Of a stretch of DNA of 64,000 nt, positions 36,206 through 46,209 are shown one piece after another. The notes below the pieces were generated by a model that saw only the letters and a program-made list of their open reading frames with translations, was not told the origin of the DNA and did not search any database. This DNA comes from Roseibium aggregatum. Its GTDB lineage: Bacteria; Pseudomonadota; Alphaproteobacteria; Rhizobiales; Stappiaceae. The stretch spans positions 62,001 to 126,000 of the forward strand of contig NZ_JABFCZ010000017.1 in the NCBI RefSeq assembly GCF_014692675.1, read 5' to 3'. The position numbers and the translations under genes are program-made. Each line of letters starts with the position of its first letter. Position 1 is the stretch's first letter.

Positions 36206-37120
36206 TCAGGTGCCTGGTGCCGGCCGTTTGAATTCGGTCACCTCTCCCTGCAGGTGACCGGGCAAATCGAAGGAGTTGAACGTTGCTTCCATTCGCGAAA
36301 TATCGGGCTTGATGCCGGTGAACAGTTCGAACGCCCGGACAGCCTGGAAAACCGCCATTCCCGAGCCCGGCAGTGTCCGGCATCCGCGTGCTCGTGCATG
36401 GGCCAGGAGCTCGGTCTCGAGCGGGAAATAGACGATGTCTGCGACCCATAGGGCCGGATCGAGCAGATCTGCGGGAAACGGAGAACCCGGGGTCTTGGCC
36501 ATCCCGACAGGCGTGGCGTTCACCAGGCCGTCGAGGCCGCGCATGGCCTCCGCATCGATCCGTTCGATCGGTCGCGCAATGATGTCCGGCCGGTTCGCGC
36601 AAACCTGCTCCGCCAATCTTTCCGACCGGTCAGCTTCGGCGTCGAAAATGCGCAGTTCCCGGACGCCGCAATCCGCAAGGGCATGGGCTACGGCGGCGCC
36701 CGCGCCGCCGGCGCCGATCAGGACCACACGCTCCCGCGCGGTGCCGTCCATGTTGCGGCGAAAGCTTTCGGCAAAACCCCAAAGGTCGGTGTTGTGGCCG
36801 TACCGGCGTCCGTTGCGGAAGACGACCGTATTGACGGATCCGATGGCGGCCGCATTCGGCGACAGCTCGTCAAGCATCGGAACGATGTCAATCTTGAAGG
36901 GATAGGTGACATTGAGACCGTTGAACCCGGTCATCTCTGCGGCGCGGACAATGTCGCTCAGGTCCGGCGAGGACCCGCCGAAGGCGTCGAGATCGATGAT
37001 TTGATAGATGGCGCGCATGCCGAGCGCTTCGGCCTCGGCCATATGCATTTCGGGTGTCCTGGAGCGCGCAATGCCGCGCCCGACCAGCCCTGCCAACAAC
37101 GTTCCGCCCGCGCCGCTCAC
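36206..37120 (-). CDS. quinate/shikimate dehydrogenase (AroE family, catabolic type)
   Basis: A 304-residue AroE-family enzyme starting at a GTG (37120) with GGGAGGAG six bases upstream; the TTG further up has no such site. The N-terminal substrate motif is RSRTPEMHMAEA. The second position is Thr, as in quinate/shikimate dehydrogenases of the Corynebacterium type, where biosynthetic AroE has Ser. NVTYPFK supplies the catalytic Lys, GHNTDLWGF the Asp, and LIGAGGAGAAVAHAL the nucleotide site. It likely oxidises quinate or shikimate with NAD to the 3-dehydro compounds fed to the adjacent QuiC-type dehydratase. It is divergent from the TetR gene. Confidence 0.88.
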   Translation of the reverse strand: MSGAGGTLLAGLVGRGIARSRTPEMHMAEAEALGMRAIYQIIDLDAFGGSSPDLSDIVRAAEMTGFNGLNVTYPFKIDIVPMLDELSPNAAAIGSVNTVVFRNGRRYGHNTDLWGFAESFRRNMDGTARERVVLIGAGGAGAAVAHALADCGVRELRIFDAEADRSERLAEQVCANRPDIIARPIERIDAEAMRGLDGLVNATPVGMAKTPGSPFPADLLDPALWVADIVYFPLETELLAHARARGCRTLPGSGMAVFQAVRAFELFTGIKPDISRMEATFNSFDLPGHLQGEVTEFKRPAPGT

Positions 37121-37162
37121 GCGTCGCTCCTCCCGCAATTTTTATTCATTGAGCGCAAAATG

Positions 37163-37174
37163 AACCAACTGGTT
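37163..37174. promoter_or_regulatory. possible TetR operator in the divergent promoter
   Basis: AACCAACTGGTT, a five-base inverted repeat with a two-base centre, lies in the 129-base gap between the dehydrogenase and the TetR gene. A candidate binding site judged only from symmetry and position. Confidence 0.45.
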
Positions 37175-37249
37175 AATTGAGTCAATCACTTTGTACTAGA
37201 TAGTTAAATTGCTATGGTGTCCGCCCCGCCTCTGGGGTAGAAAGAAGCC

Positions 37250-37921
37250 ATGGCTATGGATGATTCTTTGACGTCAGAAACCGGTACGAACCGCGCCCGC
37301 TGGAAGCAGGACCCGGAGGGGGTCCGGGCCGATATTCTCGCCGTCGCTCTGGAGGAGTTTTCGCGCAACGGCCTGTCCGGCGCGCGCATGGATGACATCG
37401 CCGCCAAGACGCGGACGTCGAAGCGGATGATCTATTACTATTTCGGCGACAAGGAGGGCCTTTACCGCAAGGCGCTCGAGGCGGCTTACAAAAAGGTGCG
37501 TAAAGGCGAGGAGGAGCTCGACCTGGAACACCTTCCACCGAAGGCGGCGCTGGAACGGCTCGTGGGATTCACCTTCGACCATCACCGGAAAAATCCGGAT
37601 TTCATTCGTCTCGTGATGATTGAAAACATCCACCACGGCCGCTTTCTGGAACAGTCCGACGCGATCAAAAAGCTCAATGAGGCCGCGATCTCACAGATCC
37701 GGAACATTTATGACAAGGGCGTCCGGGACGGTGTCTTTCGCGCCGGCCTCACCCCGTTGCGCATCCACTGGCTGATCTCTGCCATCAGCTTCTTCAACGT
37801 GTCGAACGCGAGGACCTTCTCCCTGCTGTTCGGCAACGATCTGCAGACAGAGGCCGGTCAGGCCTGCCTGTCGGCGGATGCCTGCCAGACCGTCCTCAAG
37901 TTCGTCTCGAAGGAAGGCTGA
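37250..37921 (+). CDS. TetR/AcrR-family regulator
   Basis: A 223-residue repressor. The HTH (about residues 25-70) includes ILAVALEEFSRNGLSGARMD and the recognition helix TRTSKRMIYYYFGDKEGLYR. The helical ligand-binding domain is followed by a TetR_C-type segment with LTPLRIHWLISAISFFNVSN. It is transcribed away from the dehydrogenase, TRAP, esterase and quiC cluster and is the obvious candidate for its regulator. The ligand is presumably a hydroaromatic acid (inference). Confidence 0.92.
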   Translation: MAMDDSLTSETGTNRARWKQDPEGVRADILAVALEEFSRNGLSGARMDDIAAKTRTSKRMIYYYFGDKEGLYRKALEAAYKKVRKGEEELDLEHLPPKAALERLVGFTFDHHRKNPDFIRLVMIENIHHGRFLEQSDAIKKLNEAAISQIRNIYDKGVRDGVFRAGLTPLRIHWLISAISFFNVSNARTFSLLFGNDLQTEAGQACLSADACQTVLKFVSKEG

Positions 37922-38142
37922 TCGCATATCTCGAATCAAGCCTGTTCTGCTCCGGTTAAATCTTGACATTTTAACTCAGGTATTTTTAGAAAACTGTTAG
38001 AGCCCACAGGCTCGATCTCCAATCTTCCGTGCGAGCAAGCCGATTGCCAGCCAGCACTTCATCGCCCGCGTGCGGACGCTTGCCTTCCGTCGGGAAGGTT
38101 CCGTCCGAGTATCGCCGGCCACCAGATGAAGGCTTGCCCGCA

Positions 38143-38580
38143 ATGCGACACCTTTTGAAATCCTGCGCTCTCACGATGTTTCTGCTTCTGATGTCCTGCC
38201 TGACGGCTGAGGCCCAGGACGGCAGGCCTGCCGACCGCTTCGACCTGCAACTGAACCGGTTGAGCCCGTCCGGCCAGGGCTGTCTGATGACCTTCGTGGT
38301 GCGCAATGGCTTGCCCGCGCGTCTCGAAAAGTCCGCCTTCGAGATGGTGATCTTCAACGGGGAGGGGTTGGTGGAACGCATGACCGTGTTCGATTTCGGT
38401 GCGCTTCCGGCTGGCAAGACAGTCGTCCGCCAGTTCGAAATGCAGAACATGGCCTGTGAAGGGATCGGCCGGATCCTCGTCAACGGCGCGAAGGCCTGCA
38501 CGGGCGAGGGGATTGCGCCGGATACCTGCATTGATGCCCTGACGGCGGAAAGCAGGGCCGAAGTCCCGTTCGGCAGCTGA
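38143..38580 (+). CDS. secreted protein of unknown function
   Basis: A 145-residue protein from ATG 38143 (MRHLLKSCALTMFLLLMSCL). The N-terminus is a signal peptide, possibly a lipobox (LLMSC) for lipid attachment. The mature part is a small beta-rich domain with three or four cysteines (QGCLMTFVVRNGLPA, MACEGIGRI, KACTGEG, DTCIDALT) that could form two disulfides. Not recognised as a characterised family. It is followed 112 bases later by a large membrane protein gene on the same strand. Confidence 0.7.
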   Translation: MRHLLKSCALTMFLLLMSCLTAEAQDGRPADRFDLQLNRLSPSGQGCLMTFVVRNGLPARLEKSAFEMVIFNGEGLVERMTVFDFGALPAGKTVVRQFEMQNMACEGIGRILVNGAKACTGEGIAPDTCIDALTAESRAEVPFGS

Positions 38581-38692
38581 CGCGAACCGACATCCGGTGA
38601 CCTGCAAGTCTCTTTCGAAAAAGGTCTTTTCCCGCCTGATACCTATCCCTTTGTAAACGGATCGATTCTAATATCCTTTCACGGAGAGGCGG

Positions 38693-40105
38693 ATGGCTGA
38701 CAGGCTCCGCGGAACACTTTCTTGCAAGGGGTGGGACTTGACGAAACCGGCAGCCAGGATGTCCTCGGAGACCGTCTTCCCGACGATGGCCGCGGTCGTG
38801 GCCGGATACGTCATGGTGATCGGCAATCTGGCCGGTTTCAAGCTGCCGCCCGTCATCTGGGTTCTGATCTTCGCCGTCTATTTCGCCTCCAGCTTTCGGT
38901 TCCTGAAGCGCGGCGGGCTGATCGTCATTGCGATCGCCGTCGCCCTCTACGGCCTTGCCTGGGTCTACACCGGCGAAGCCGGCCTGAAAGGCCTGTCGAG
39001 CGCGGGCTTCCTGTTCATTTTCCTGATGGTCATGCAGCATATGGCGGATCTTGCCGCCCGCTCGCCCAGGATCGCCGAGGCGGCCGAGCTGATCGTCTCC
39101 CGCCCGCCGGGCCAGCGCTATCTGTTCGTGACCTTCGGGACCCACGTCTTCGCCCTGTTCCTTAACATCGGCGCGGTGATCCTGATCACGACCCTTTTGT
39201 CCTCCCGCCTGAAGGGGGCGGGAGAAAGCAGCCAGCGCTCCCTGGCGATCGCAAGCTCGCGCGGGTTCGCCTCCACGGCCCTGTGGTCGCCCGTCTCCTT
39301 ATGTTCGCTGATCGTCTTCACCCATGTCACCGGCGTGACCTACGCCGAGTTCGTGCCTTACGGCATCCTGTGCATGCTGTTTTTCCTGATGACCGGCTAC
39401 TGGCTCGAACGGGGCCGCCGCTCCGCCGTGGTCAACACCGAAGGCCTGTCCCTTGACGACACGTTCAAGCTGCTCAGGGTCGTCGGGCTCGCCATGGTTC
39501 TGGTCGTCGGCGGTCTTCTGTGGGTGTCCGTGTTCGACGTCCGCCTGATCGAGGCGATGTTCAGTGTCGTCTTCATCCTCGGCGCGATCTGGACCGTCCT
39601 GTTCGTCCGGGCCGGCCACACCAATGTCCGCTCCCTGGTGAAGGACTATGCCCGGGCCACCTCGGGACTGGCAAACGAGACGGCGATAATTTCCGGCGCA
39701 ACGGTGATCGGCGCCGCTGCATCGAGCCTTGTCGGCCAATGGGTCGGCTTCCAGGGAGAACTTTCGGCGGTTACCGCCACATGGGTCGCCGCCGTCATTC
39801 CCGTGACCGTTTTCGCCGCCGGCCTTCTGGCGATCAATCCGGTGGTGACCGTGACGGTCCTGGCCAGTTCGCTCAATCCGGTCTGGCCGGATGCGGCGAA
39901 GATGATCCTGGTGCTGGCCATGTCCTGGGGCTGGTCGATTTCCGGCGGAGGCACCCCCTTCACCGCCAATGTGGCCATCGCCGCGCAGAAGTTTGGCCAG
40001 ACCGGGTTCACGGTCGCCATGAAATGGAACGGCATGTTCCTGGCGCTGATGCTTTCCATCGCCACGCTTGCCGCCGCGGCCGGTATGGTCTGGCTCGCCG
40101 GCTGA
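38693..40105 (+). CDS. polytopic membrane protein, probable transporter of unknown substrate
   Basis: A 470-residue protein with about 11-12 hydrophobic helices, start ATG 38693 behind GGAGAGG. Ion-transporter-superfamily-like features are two long halves and the re-entrant-type signature WSISGGGTPFTANVAIAAQ near residue 420. There is also SSRGFASTALWSPVSLCSL in the first half. I cannot name the substrate. It converges on cbbR, so it is not part of the CBB transcript. Confidence 0.75.
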   Translation: MADRLRGTLSCKGWDLTKPAARMSSETVFPTMAAVVAGYVMVIGNLAGFKLPPVIWVLIFAVYFASSFRFLKRGGLIVIAIAVALYGLAWVYTGEAGLKGLSSAGFLFIFLMVMQHMADLAARSPRIAEAAELIVSRPPGQRYLFVTFGTHVFALFLNIGAVILITTLLSSRLKGAGESSQRSLAIASSRGFASTALWSPVSLCSLIVFTHVTGVTYAEFVPYGILCMLFFLMTGYWLERGRRSAVVNTEGLSLDDTFKLLRVVGLAMVLVVGGLLWVSVFDVRLIEAMFSVVFILGAIWTVLFVRAGHTNVRSLVKDYARATSGLANETAIISGATVIGAAASSLVGQWVGFQGELSAVTATWVAAVIPVTVFAAGLLAINPVVTVTVLASSLNPVWPDAAKMILVLAMSWGWSISGGGTPFTANVAIAAQKFGQTGFTVAMKWNGMFLALMLSIATLAAAAGMVWLAG

Positions 40106-40119
40106 CTGGTCGCCACAGC

Positions 40120-41067
40120 CTAGCTTTTCAGGATGTCCCGGATTTCTTCCAGATGCAGCAGGCGGCTGCTTTGCTCGCGGATCGCCGTCAGGATTCGCTC
40201 CGCAGCCCCGGTGGGTTTCTCGTCCGCCCGATGCAGCACGAACCATTGCCGGACGATCGGAAGGTTCTTCGCGTGGATCAGCGCAAGCCTGCCGGATTTC
40301 AGTTCTTCCGCGGCTGTGTGGATCGAGATCAGTGCAATGCCCAGGCCTGCGATGGCTGCCTGCTTGATGGTCTCGTTGGAATCCATTTCCGTATAGGTGA
40401 ACGGCCGTCCTTCGCCGAACTGGTCGAGAAAGCGCATGGACAGGATTCGCGTGCCGGATCCCTGTTCGCGCATCAGGAAGTGCTCCGCGAGCACCTGGTC
40501 CGCGCTTGCCTCGCGAACCTTAGTCAGCGGGTGGTCGGGACTGGCGATCAGCACATGGGGATGGTCGCCGATGCCGTAGGCCTCGACTCCCGGCTGCCGC
40601 GGCGGCCGGCCCATGATGGCCAGGTCGATCTGGCCTGTGTCGAGCGCCGATATGATGGAATCCCGGTTGCCGATCTGCAGCACGACCTCGATATCGGGAA
40701 ACTGCTTCTTCAGGCTGGCGACAATCGACGGGGCGAAATACTTGCCCGTGCTGACCACGCCGAGAATGACCGTGCCGGCAAGGCCCCGCTTCAGGCTGTC
40801 GATGGTCTGGGCCGCCTTTCCGAGCGCCGCCGATGCCTTCCGATAGGCCGTCAGCAGGACGGCGCCTTCCGCCGTGGCTTCGAAGGTGCCGTGGCTGTTG
40901 CGGGTCAACATGGCGCAGCCGAAGGTCTCGTCCAGGGCCTTCAGTTGGCTGTGCACGGCCGGCGGCGTCAGCGCCAGCGACTCCGCGGCACTGCTTATGG
41001 ACCCGTAATGGGCGACGGCCTCAAGAGCCCGCAACTGTTTGAAGGTAAGGGCGTTTAGTGGAGTCAT
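40120..41067 (-). CDS. cbbR: LysR-family regulator CbbR
   Basis: A 315-residue LTTR. HTH in residues 5-65: LTFKQLRALEAVAHYGSISS, then AAESLALTPPAVHSQLKALD. The effector domain includes STGKYFAPSIVASLKKQFPD, which is typical of CbbR. It is divergent from cbbF, with the palindrome at 41073-41106 in between, the standard cbbR/cbb arrangement. It activates the operon in response to Calvin-cycle metabolites such as RuBP or PEP in relatives. Confidence 0.95.
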   Translation of the reverse strand: MTPLNALTFKQLRALEAVAHYGSISSAAESLALTPPAVHSQLKALDETFGCAMLTRNSHGTFEATAEGAVLLTAYRKASAALGKAAQTIDSLKRGLAGTVILGVVSTGKYFAPSIVASLKKQFPDIEVVLQIGNRDSIISALDTGQIDLAIMGRPPRQPGVEAYGIGDHPHVLIASPDHPLTKVREASADQVLAEHFLMREQGSGTRILSMRFLDQFGEGRPFTYTEMDSNETIKQAAIAGLGIALISIHTAAEELKSGRLALIHAKNLPIVRQWFVLHRADEKPTGAAERILTAIREQSSRLLHLEEIRDILKS

Positions 41068-41072
41068 TCAGA

Positions 41073-41106
41073 AAAATTTAATCCGAGTTTCGAAAGTTTA
41101 AATTTT
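41073..41106. promoter_or_regulatory. candidate CbbR operator
   Basis: AAAATTTAA and TTAAATTTT form a perfect nine-base inverted repeat separated by 16 bases that contain TTTCGAAA. It starts six bases from the cbbR start codon and lies about 60 bases before cbbF. A LysR-type T-N11-A box can be drawn within it. Confidence 0.65.
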
Positions 41107-41167
41107 CCTAACAACCGAAATCGTGAATATCAAGGCCTGTCACAAGAAAGGACGGGAGGCCTTGGCA

Positions 41168-42172
41168 ATGACAATGACCGGCAAAACGCCGCTGGAAGGT
41201 GCGCCGGAGCGATTTCAGGCTCCGATGAGCGCCCTGTGCAAGGTTGCTCGCGATCTCTCCAGAAAGATTGCGCTGGGCCCCTTGGCCGGCGAACTGGGCG
41301 CGGAGGTCGGCAGCAACCTCGGCGGCGATACCCAGAAGGCGCTCGACGTTCTGGCGGACGAGGCTTTCGTGGCTGCCCTGGCCGGGTCCGGTGTCCGCTG
41401 GTACGCCTCTGAAGAACGCGACGACGTTCTGGAAATCGATAACGACGGCGCGCTTGCCCTGGCGATCGACCCGCTCGACGGCTCTTCCAACATCGATGTG
41501 AACGTCTCCATCGGCACGATCTTTTCCATCTACGAGGCGAAACCCGAGCCGGAAGCCTCCTTCCTGCGCCCGGCGATCGAACAGATCGTGGCGGGCTATT
41601 TCATCTACGGCCCGCAGACGGCGCTGATTGTCACCTTCGGTGAGGGCGTGCGCCACTATGTGCTCGACCCCGAAGACCGGGAATTCAAGCTGGTCAATCC
41701 GGCCCTGACCATCCCGTCGAAGTCCACCGAATTCGCCATCAACGCGTCCAACTACCGGCATTGGTCCAAGCCGATCCGGGCCTATATCGACGACTGCCTG
41801 GCCGGCGATCAGGGTCCGCGGGCAAAGAATTTCAATATGCGCTGGGTCGCCTCCCTTGTAGCGGAGACCCATCGCATCATGAGCCGGGGCGGGATCTTTC
41901 TCTATCCCGCTGATGCCCGTCCCGGTTATGAACACGGCCGCCTGCGCATGGTCTACGAATGCGCACCGATCGCCATGCTGGTCGAACAGGCCGGCGGCAA
42001 GGCGACGACAGGCCCGGACCGGCTTCTGCCCCAGGCGGCGGAAACCCTTCACGGGCGCATCCCCCTGATCTTCGGGTCGGCCGACAAGGTCGACCGTGTG
42101 GCGGCCTATTACGACCTGCCCGATCAGGAAGTGTCCGCCCTCTTCGGTTCCCGCGGCCTGTTCCGCGGCTAA
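41168..42172 (+). CDS. cbbF: fructose-1,6-bisphosphatase, class I
   Basis: A 334-residue FBPase of the Calvin cycle (also acting on sedoheptulose bisphosphate in many bacteria). The ATG at 41168 is chosen because GGGAGG lies eight bases upstream; a GTG at 41123 is in frame but unsupported. Metal/phosphate motifs: [28 protein letters not shown], and the substrate lysine/tyrosine region [11 protein letters not shown]. First gene of the cbb operon. Confidence 0.96.
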   Translation: MTMTGKTPLEGAPERFQAPMSALCKVARDLSRKIALGPLAGELGAEVGSNLGGDTQKALDVLADEAFVAALAGSGVRWYASEERDDVLEIDNDGALALAIDPLDGSSNIDVNVSIGTIFSIYEAKPEPEASFLRPAIEQIVAGYFIYGPQTALIVTFGEGVRHYVLDPEDREFKLVNPALTIPSKSTEFAINASNYRHWSKPIRAYIDDCLAGDQGPRAKNFNMRWVASLVAETHRIMSRGGIFLYPADARPGYEHGRLRMVYECAPIAMLVEQAGGKATTGPDRLLPQAAETLHGRIPLIFGSADKVDRVAAYYDLPDQEVSALFGSRGLFRG

Positions 42173-42183
42173 GGAAATTTTCA

Positions 42184-43056
42184 ATGTCCAAGAAACATCC
42201 GATCATTTCGGTCACGGGTTCGTCCGGGGCCGGCACCACCACCGTCAAGGCGACCTTCGACCAGATCTTCCGCCGCGAGGGCATCAATGCCGTGTCCATC
42301 GAGGGCGACGCCTTTCACCGCTATGACCGCATGGCGATGAAGGCCGAACTGGACAAGCGCAAGGCCGCGGGCGACGCGACCTTCAGCCACTTTTCCTATG
42401 ACGCAAACGTACTCGACAAGCTGGAAGAGGTGTTCCGCAGCTATTCGGAGACCGGCACCGGCGCGACCCGGCACTATGTCCATGATGATGCGGAAGCCGA
42501 AAAATGGGGCGTCGCACCGGGCAACTTCACCGAGTGGGCGCCGCTGGAAGAAGGGTCCGATCTTCTCTTTTATGAAGGGCTGCATGGCGCCGTCGTCAAT
42601 GACGAGGTCAACCTGGCCGCCCTGGCGGACCTGAAGATCGGCGTTGTTCCGGTGATCAATCTGGAGTGGATCCAGAAGATCCACCGGGACAAGGCGAGCC
42701 GCGGCTATACCACCGAGGCCGTCACCGACACGATCCTGCGCCGGATGCACGCCTATGTGCATTGCATCTGCCCGCAGTTCATCGAAACGGATGTCAATTT
42801 CCAGCGCGTGCCGGTGGTCGACACCTCCGACCCGTTCGTTGCCCGCTGGATTCCGACCGCCGATGAAAGCCTGGTGGTGATCCGCTTCAAGAACCCGCGC
42901 GGCATCGACTTCCCCTATCTGACTTCGATGATCCACGACAGCTGGATGACGCGGGCGAATTCCATCGTCATCCCGGGCGGCAAGCTCGATCTGGCCATGC
43001 AGCTCATTTTCACGCCGATGGTTATTCGGCTTGTCCATGAATCCAAGCGTGCGTGA
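42184..43056 (+). CDS. cbbP: phosphoribulokinase
   Basis: A 290-residue proteobacterial-type PRK making RuBP from ribulose-5-phosphate and ATP. P-loop [17 protein letters not shown] (about 9-25), DAFHRYDR with the substrate histidine/aspartate, and [10 protein letters not shown]. It starts 11 bases after cbbF at ATG 42184; the longer frame overlapping cbbF is a shadow. Confidence 0.97.
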   Translation: MSKKHPIISVTGSSGAGTTTVKATFDQIFRREGINAVSIEGDAFHRYDRMAMKAELDKRKAAGDATFSHFSYDANVLDKLEEVFRSYSETGTGATRHYVHDDAEAEKWGVAPGNFTEWAPLEEGSDLLFYEGLHGAVVNDEVNLAALADLKIGVVPVINLEWIQKIHRDKASRGYTTEAVTDTILRRMHAYVHCICPQFIETDVNFQRVPVVDTSDPFVARWIPTADESLVVIRFKNPRGIDFPYLTSMIHDSWMTRANSIVIPGGKLDLAMQLIFTPMVIRLVHESKRA

Positions 43057-43066
43057 GGAAAACCCG

Positions 43067-45055
43067 ATGAACCAGCAAACCAAGATCACAGCGTCTGAAG
43101 ACCTGATGGCCAATGCCGTGCGCGCGCTCGCCATGGACGCGGTCCAGGCAGCCAACTCCGGCCATCCCGGCGCGCCCATGGGCCTCGCCGATGTCGCCAC
43201 CGTCCTGTTCAACCGCTTCATGAGCATCGATCCGTCGGATCACACCTGGCCCGACCGCGACCGCTTCGTGCTTTCCGCCGGCCACGGGTCGATGCTGCTT
43301 TATGCGATCAACCACCTGCTCGGCTATGACGACATGGACATCGAGCAGATCAGGAACTTCCGCCAGCTTGGGTCGCGCACCGCCGGGCATCCCGAATACG
43401 GTCACGCCAAGGGCATCGAGACCACCACCGGACCGCTCGGCCAGGGCATTTCCACTGCCGTCGGCATGGCGCTGGCGGAGCGCATGCACAACGCCCGCTT
43501 CGGCACCGATCTCGTCGATCACTACACCTATGTGATCGCCGGCGACGGCTGCCTGATGGAAGGCATCAGCCACGAGGCCATCGACTTTGCGGGCCATCTC
43601 GGCCTCGGCCGGCTGATCGTCTTCTGGGACGACAATCAGATCACCATCGACGGCAAGACCGATCTCTCCACCTCTACCGACCAGAAGAAGCGGTTCGAAG
43701 CCGCCGGCTGGCATGTGCTCTCCGTCGACGGTCATGACAAGGACGCCATCGCCGGGGCCATCGAAGCCGCCCGGGCCGATGCCCGGCCGTCCATGATCGC
43801 CTGCCGGACCGTGATCGGCTTCGGCGCGCCCAACAAGCAGGGCACATCGGCAACCCACGGCTCTCCGCTCGGGGCCGATGAAGTGGCCGCGGCCCGGGAA
43901 ACCCTGCACTGGCCCCATCAGCCTTTCGTGATCCCGGACGAAGTCTATGCCGCATGGCGCGACATTGCCGTGCGTGGCGCGACGGCGCGGGCGAAGTGGA
44001 TCGCCCGTCTGGAAACCTCCGGGAAGGCCGAGGCATTCGAGGCGTCGCTCGACCTGCCGGACGGGAAAACCCTGGGTGCCGCAATGACGGCCTACAAGGA
44101 CAAATTGCTCACTGAGGCGCCGAAGGTCGCGACCCGCAAGGCCTCCGAAATGGCGCTGGAAGTGATCAACGCCACCCTGCCGAACACCATCGGCGGCTCC
44201 GCCGACCTGACCGGCTCCAACAACACCCGCACCAGGGACATGGTGCCGGTGAGCCGGGCGAACTACGGCGGCGACTACATCCACTACGGCATTCGCGAGC
44301 ACGGCATGGCCGCGGTGATGAACGGCATTTCGCTCCACGGCGGCTTCGTGCCCTATGGCGGCACCTTCCTGGTCTTTGCCGACTACTGCCGCCCGGCGAT
44401 CCGCCTGTCGGCGCTGATGGAACAGCCGGTCACCTATGTCATGACCCATGATTCCATCGGTCTCGGCGAAGACGGTCCGACCCATCAGCCGGTCGAAACG
44501 CTGGCGGGCCTGCGCTCCATGCCGAACCTGAACGTCATCCGTCCGGCCGATGCGCTGGAGACGGCGGAAGCCTGGGAAATCGCGGTCGCCTCCGAGGCGA
44601 CGCCGACCATGCTCTGCCTGTCGCGACAGAACCTGCCGATGGTGCGCAAGGAACGGTCTTCTGAAAACCTGACCGCCCGCGGCGCCTATCTGCTGCGCGA
44701 CCCGGACCGGCGCGACGTCACCCTGATTGCCACCGGCTCGGAAGTCTCGCTGGCGCTGGACGCCGCCGACCGGCTTGCCGAGGACGGCATCCAGGCAGCC
44801 GTTGTCTCGGCCCCCTCATTCGAACTCTTCGCGAAACAGCCGGCCGCCTACCGAGAAAAGGTTCTGGGCGCCGCCCCGCGTGTCGGTGTGGAAGCGGCCG
44901 TCGCCGATGGCTGGCACCGCTGGCTCGGCAGCTGGAGCGCCTTCGTCGGCATGGACGGCTTCGGCGCATCGGCTCCGGCGGAGGAACTTTACGAGCACTT
45001 CGGCATCACTCCATCCGCGGTCGTGACGGCTGCGAAATCACTGCTATCCGCTTGA
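43067..45055 (+). CDS. cbbT: transketolase
   Basis: A 662-residue ThDP enzyme of the regeneration phase. ATG at 43067 ([20 protein letters not shown]) with GAGGA upstream. Motifs: [42 protein letters not shown], the ThDP motif [13 protein letters not shown] to [10 protein letters not shown], and [19 protein letters not shown] FREHG ([11 protein letters not shown]). Third gene of the operon. Confidence 0.97.
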   Translation: MNQQTKITASEDLMANAVRALAMDAVQAANSGHPGAPMGLADVATVLFNRFMSIDPSDHTWPDRDRFVLSAGHGSMLLYAINHLLGYDDMDIEQIRNFRQLGSRTAGHPEYGHAKGIETTTGPLGQGISTAVGMALAERMHNARFGTDLVDHYTYVIAGDGCLMEGISHEAIDFAGHLGLGRLIVFWDDNQITIDGKTDLSTSTDQKKRFEAAGWHVLSVDGHDKDAIAGAIEAARADARPSMIACRTVIGFGAPNKQGTSATHGSPLGADEVAAARETLHWPHQPFVIPDEVYAAWRDIAVRGATARAKWIARLETSGKAEAFEASLDLPDGKTLGAAMTAYKDKLLTEAPKVATRKASEMALEVINATLPNTIGGSADLTGSNNTRTRDMVPVSRANYGGDYIHYGIREHGMAAVMNGISLHGGFVPYGGTFLVFADYCRPAIRLSALMEQPVTYVMTHDSIGLGEDGPTHQPVETLAGLRSMPNLNVIRPADALETAEAWEIAVASEATPTMLCLSRQNLPMVRKERSSENLTARGAYLLRDPDRRDVTLIATGSEVSLALDAADRLAEDGIQAAVVSAPSFELFAKQPAAYREKVLGAAPRVGVEAAVADGWHRWLGSWSAFVGMDGFGASAPAEELYEHFGITPSAVVTAAKSLLSA

Positions 45056-45071
45056 CCGGGAGGACTTGAAA

Positions 45072-46151
45072 ATGGCGCTTATCACGCTTCGGCAATTGCT
45101 GGACCACGCCGCTGAGAACGACTACGGCGTTCCGGCCTTCAACATCAACAACATGGAACAGGGTCTCGCCATCCTGCGCGCGGCCAAGGCCTGCGACGCC
45201 CCGGTGATCCTGCAGGCGAGCCGCGGTGCGCGCTCCTACGCCGGCGACATCATGCTGCGCCATATGGTCGAGGCGCTTGCCGAGATGAACCCGGACATCC
45301 CGATCGTCATGCATCAGGACCACGGCAACAACGAAGCCACCTGCCTGTCGGCGATCCGCTACGGCTTTACCAGCGTGATGATGGACGGCTCGCTGGAGGA
45401 GGACATGAAGACGCCCGCCTCCTACGACTACAACGTCGCCATTACCAAGCGTGTGACCCAGGCCGCTCATGCCGTCGGTGCCAGTGTCGAGGGCGAACTC
45501 GGTGTTCTGGGGTCGCTTGAAACCGGCGAAGCCGGCGAGGAAGACGGCTCCGGCGCAGTAGGCAAGCTCTCCCACGACCAGCTGCTCACCGATCCGGACC
45601 AGGCCGTCGACTTCGTGCTGGCGACCCGGTGCGATGCGCTGGCGATCGCCTGCGGCACGTCCCACGGCGCCTACAAGTTTTCCCGCAAGCCGGACGGCGA
45701 GATCCTGTCGATGAAGACCATCGAGGCGATCCACCAGAAGCTTCCGTCCACCCACCTGGTGATGCACGGCTCCTCGTCGGTGCCGCAGTACCTGCAGGAC
45801 CTGATCAATTCCAACGGCGGCGACATGCCCCAGACCTACGGCGTGCCGGTCGAGGAGATCGAGCGCGGCATCAAGATGGGTGTGCGCAAGGTCAACATCG
45901 ACACCGACTGCCGCATGGCCATGACCGGCCAGTTCCGCAAGGTGGCCGAGGAGAAGAAGGCCGAATTCGATCCGCGCAAATTCCTCATCCCGGCGATGGA
46001 TGAACTGGAAGCCCTGTGCGCCGATCGTTTCGAGCGCTTCGGCACCGCCGGCAACGCCGGAAAGATCAAGCCGCTTTCCCTGGACGAGATGGCCAGGCGC
46101 TATGCCAGCGGCGCTCTCGATCCGCAGATCGCAACTTCCCGGGCCGCCTGA
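45072..46151 (+). CDS. cbbA: fructose-bisphosphate aldolase, class II
   Basis: A 359-residue zinc aldolase of the Calvin subtype. ATG 45072 ([20 protein letters not shown]). Zinc ligands are in [12 protein letters not shown] and in the later HGAYKFSR and [10 protein letters not shown] histidines; [10 protein letters not shown] is the conserved acidic loop. It condenses DHAP with GAP or erythrose-4-phosphate. 16 bases after cbbT. Confidence 0.96.
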   Translation: MALITLRQLLDHAAENDYGVPAFNINNMEQGLAILRAAKACDAPVILQASRGARSYAGDIMLRHMVEALAEMNPDIPIVMHQDHGNNEATCLSAIRYGFTSVMMDGSLEEDMKTPASYDYNVAITKRVTQAAHAVGASVEGELGVLGSLETGEAGEEDGSGAVGKLSHDQLLTDPDQAVDFVLATRCDALAIACGTSHGAYKFSRKPDGEILSMKTIEAIHQKLPSTHLVMHGSSSVPQYLQDLINSNGGDMPQTYGVPVEEIERGIKMGVRKVNIDTDCRMAMTGQFRKVAEEKKAEFDPRKFLIPAMDELEALCADRFERFGTAGNAGKIKPLSLDEMARRYASGALDPQIATSRAA

Positions 46152-46209
46152 CCGTCGCAGGAACACGAGGCCTTTTTTCAAAAGCACGAACAACCACGGG
46201 AATAGAACC

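Noticed and set aside
41123..41167. GTG start of cbbF at 41123
   Set aside because: The added 15 residues do not match FBPases, and the ATG at 41168 has a strong ribosome site.
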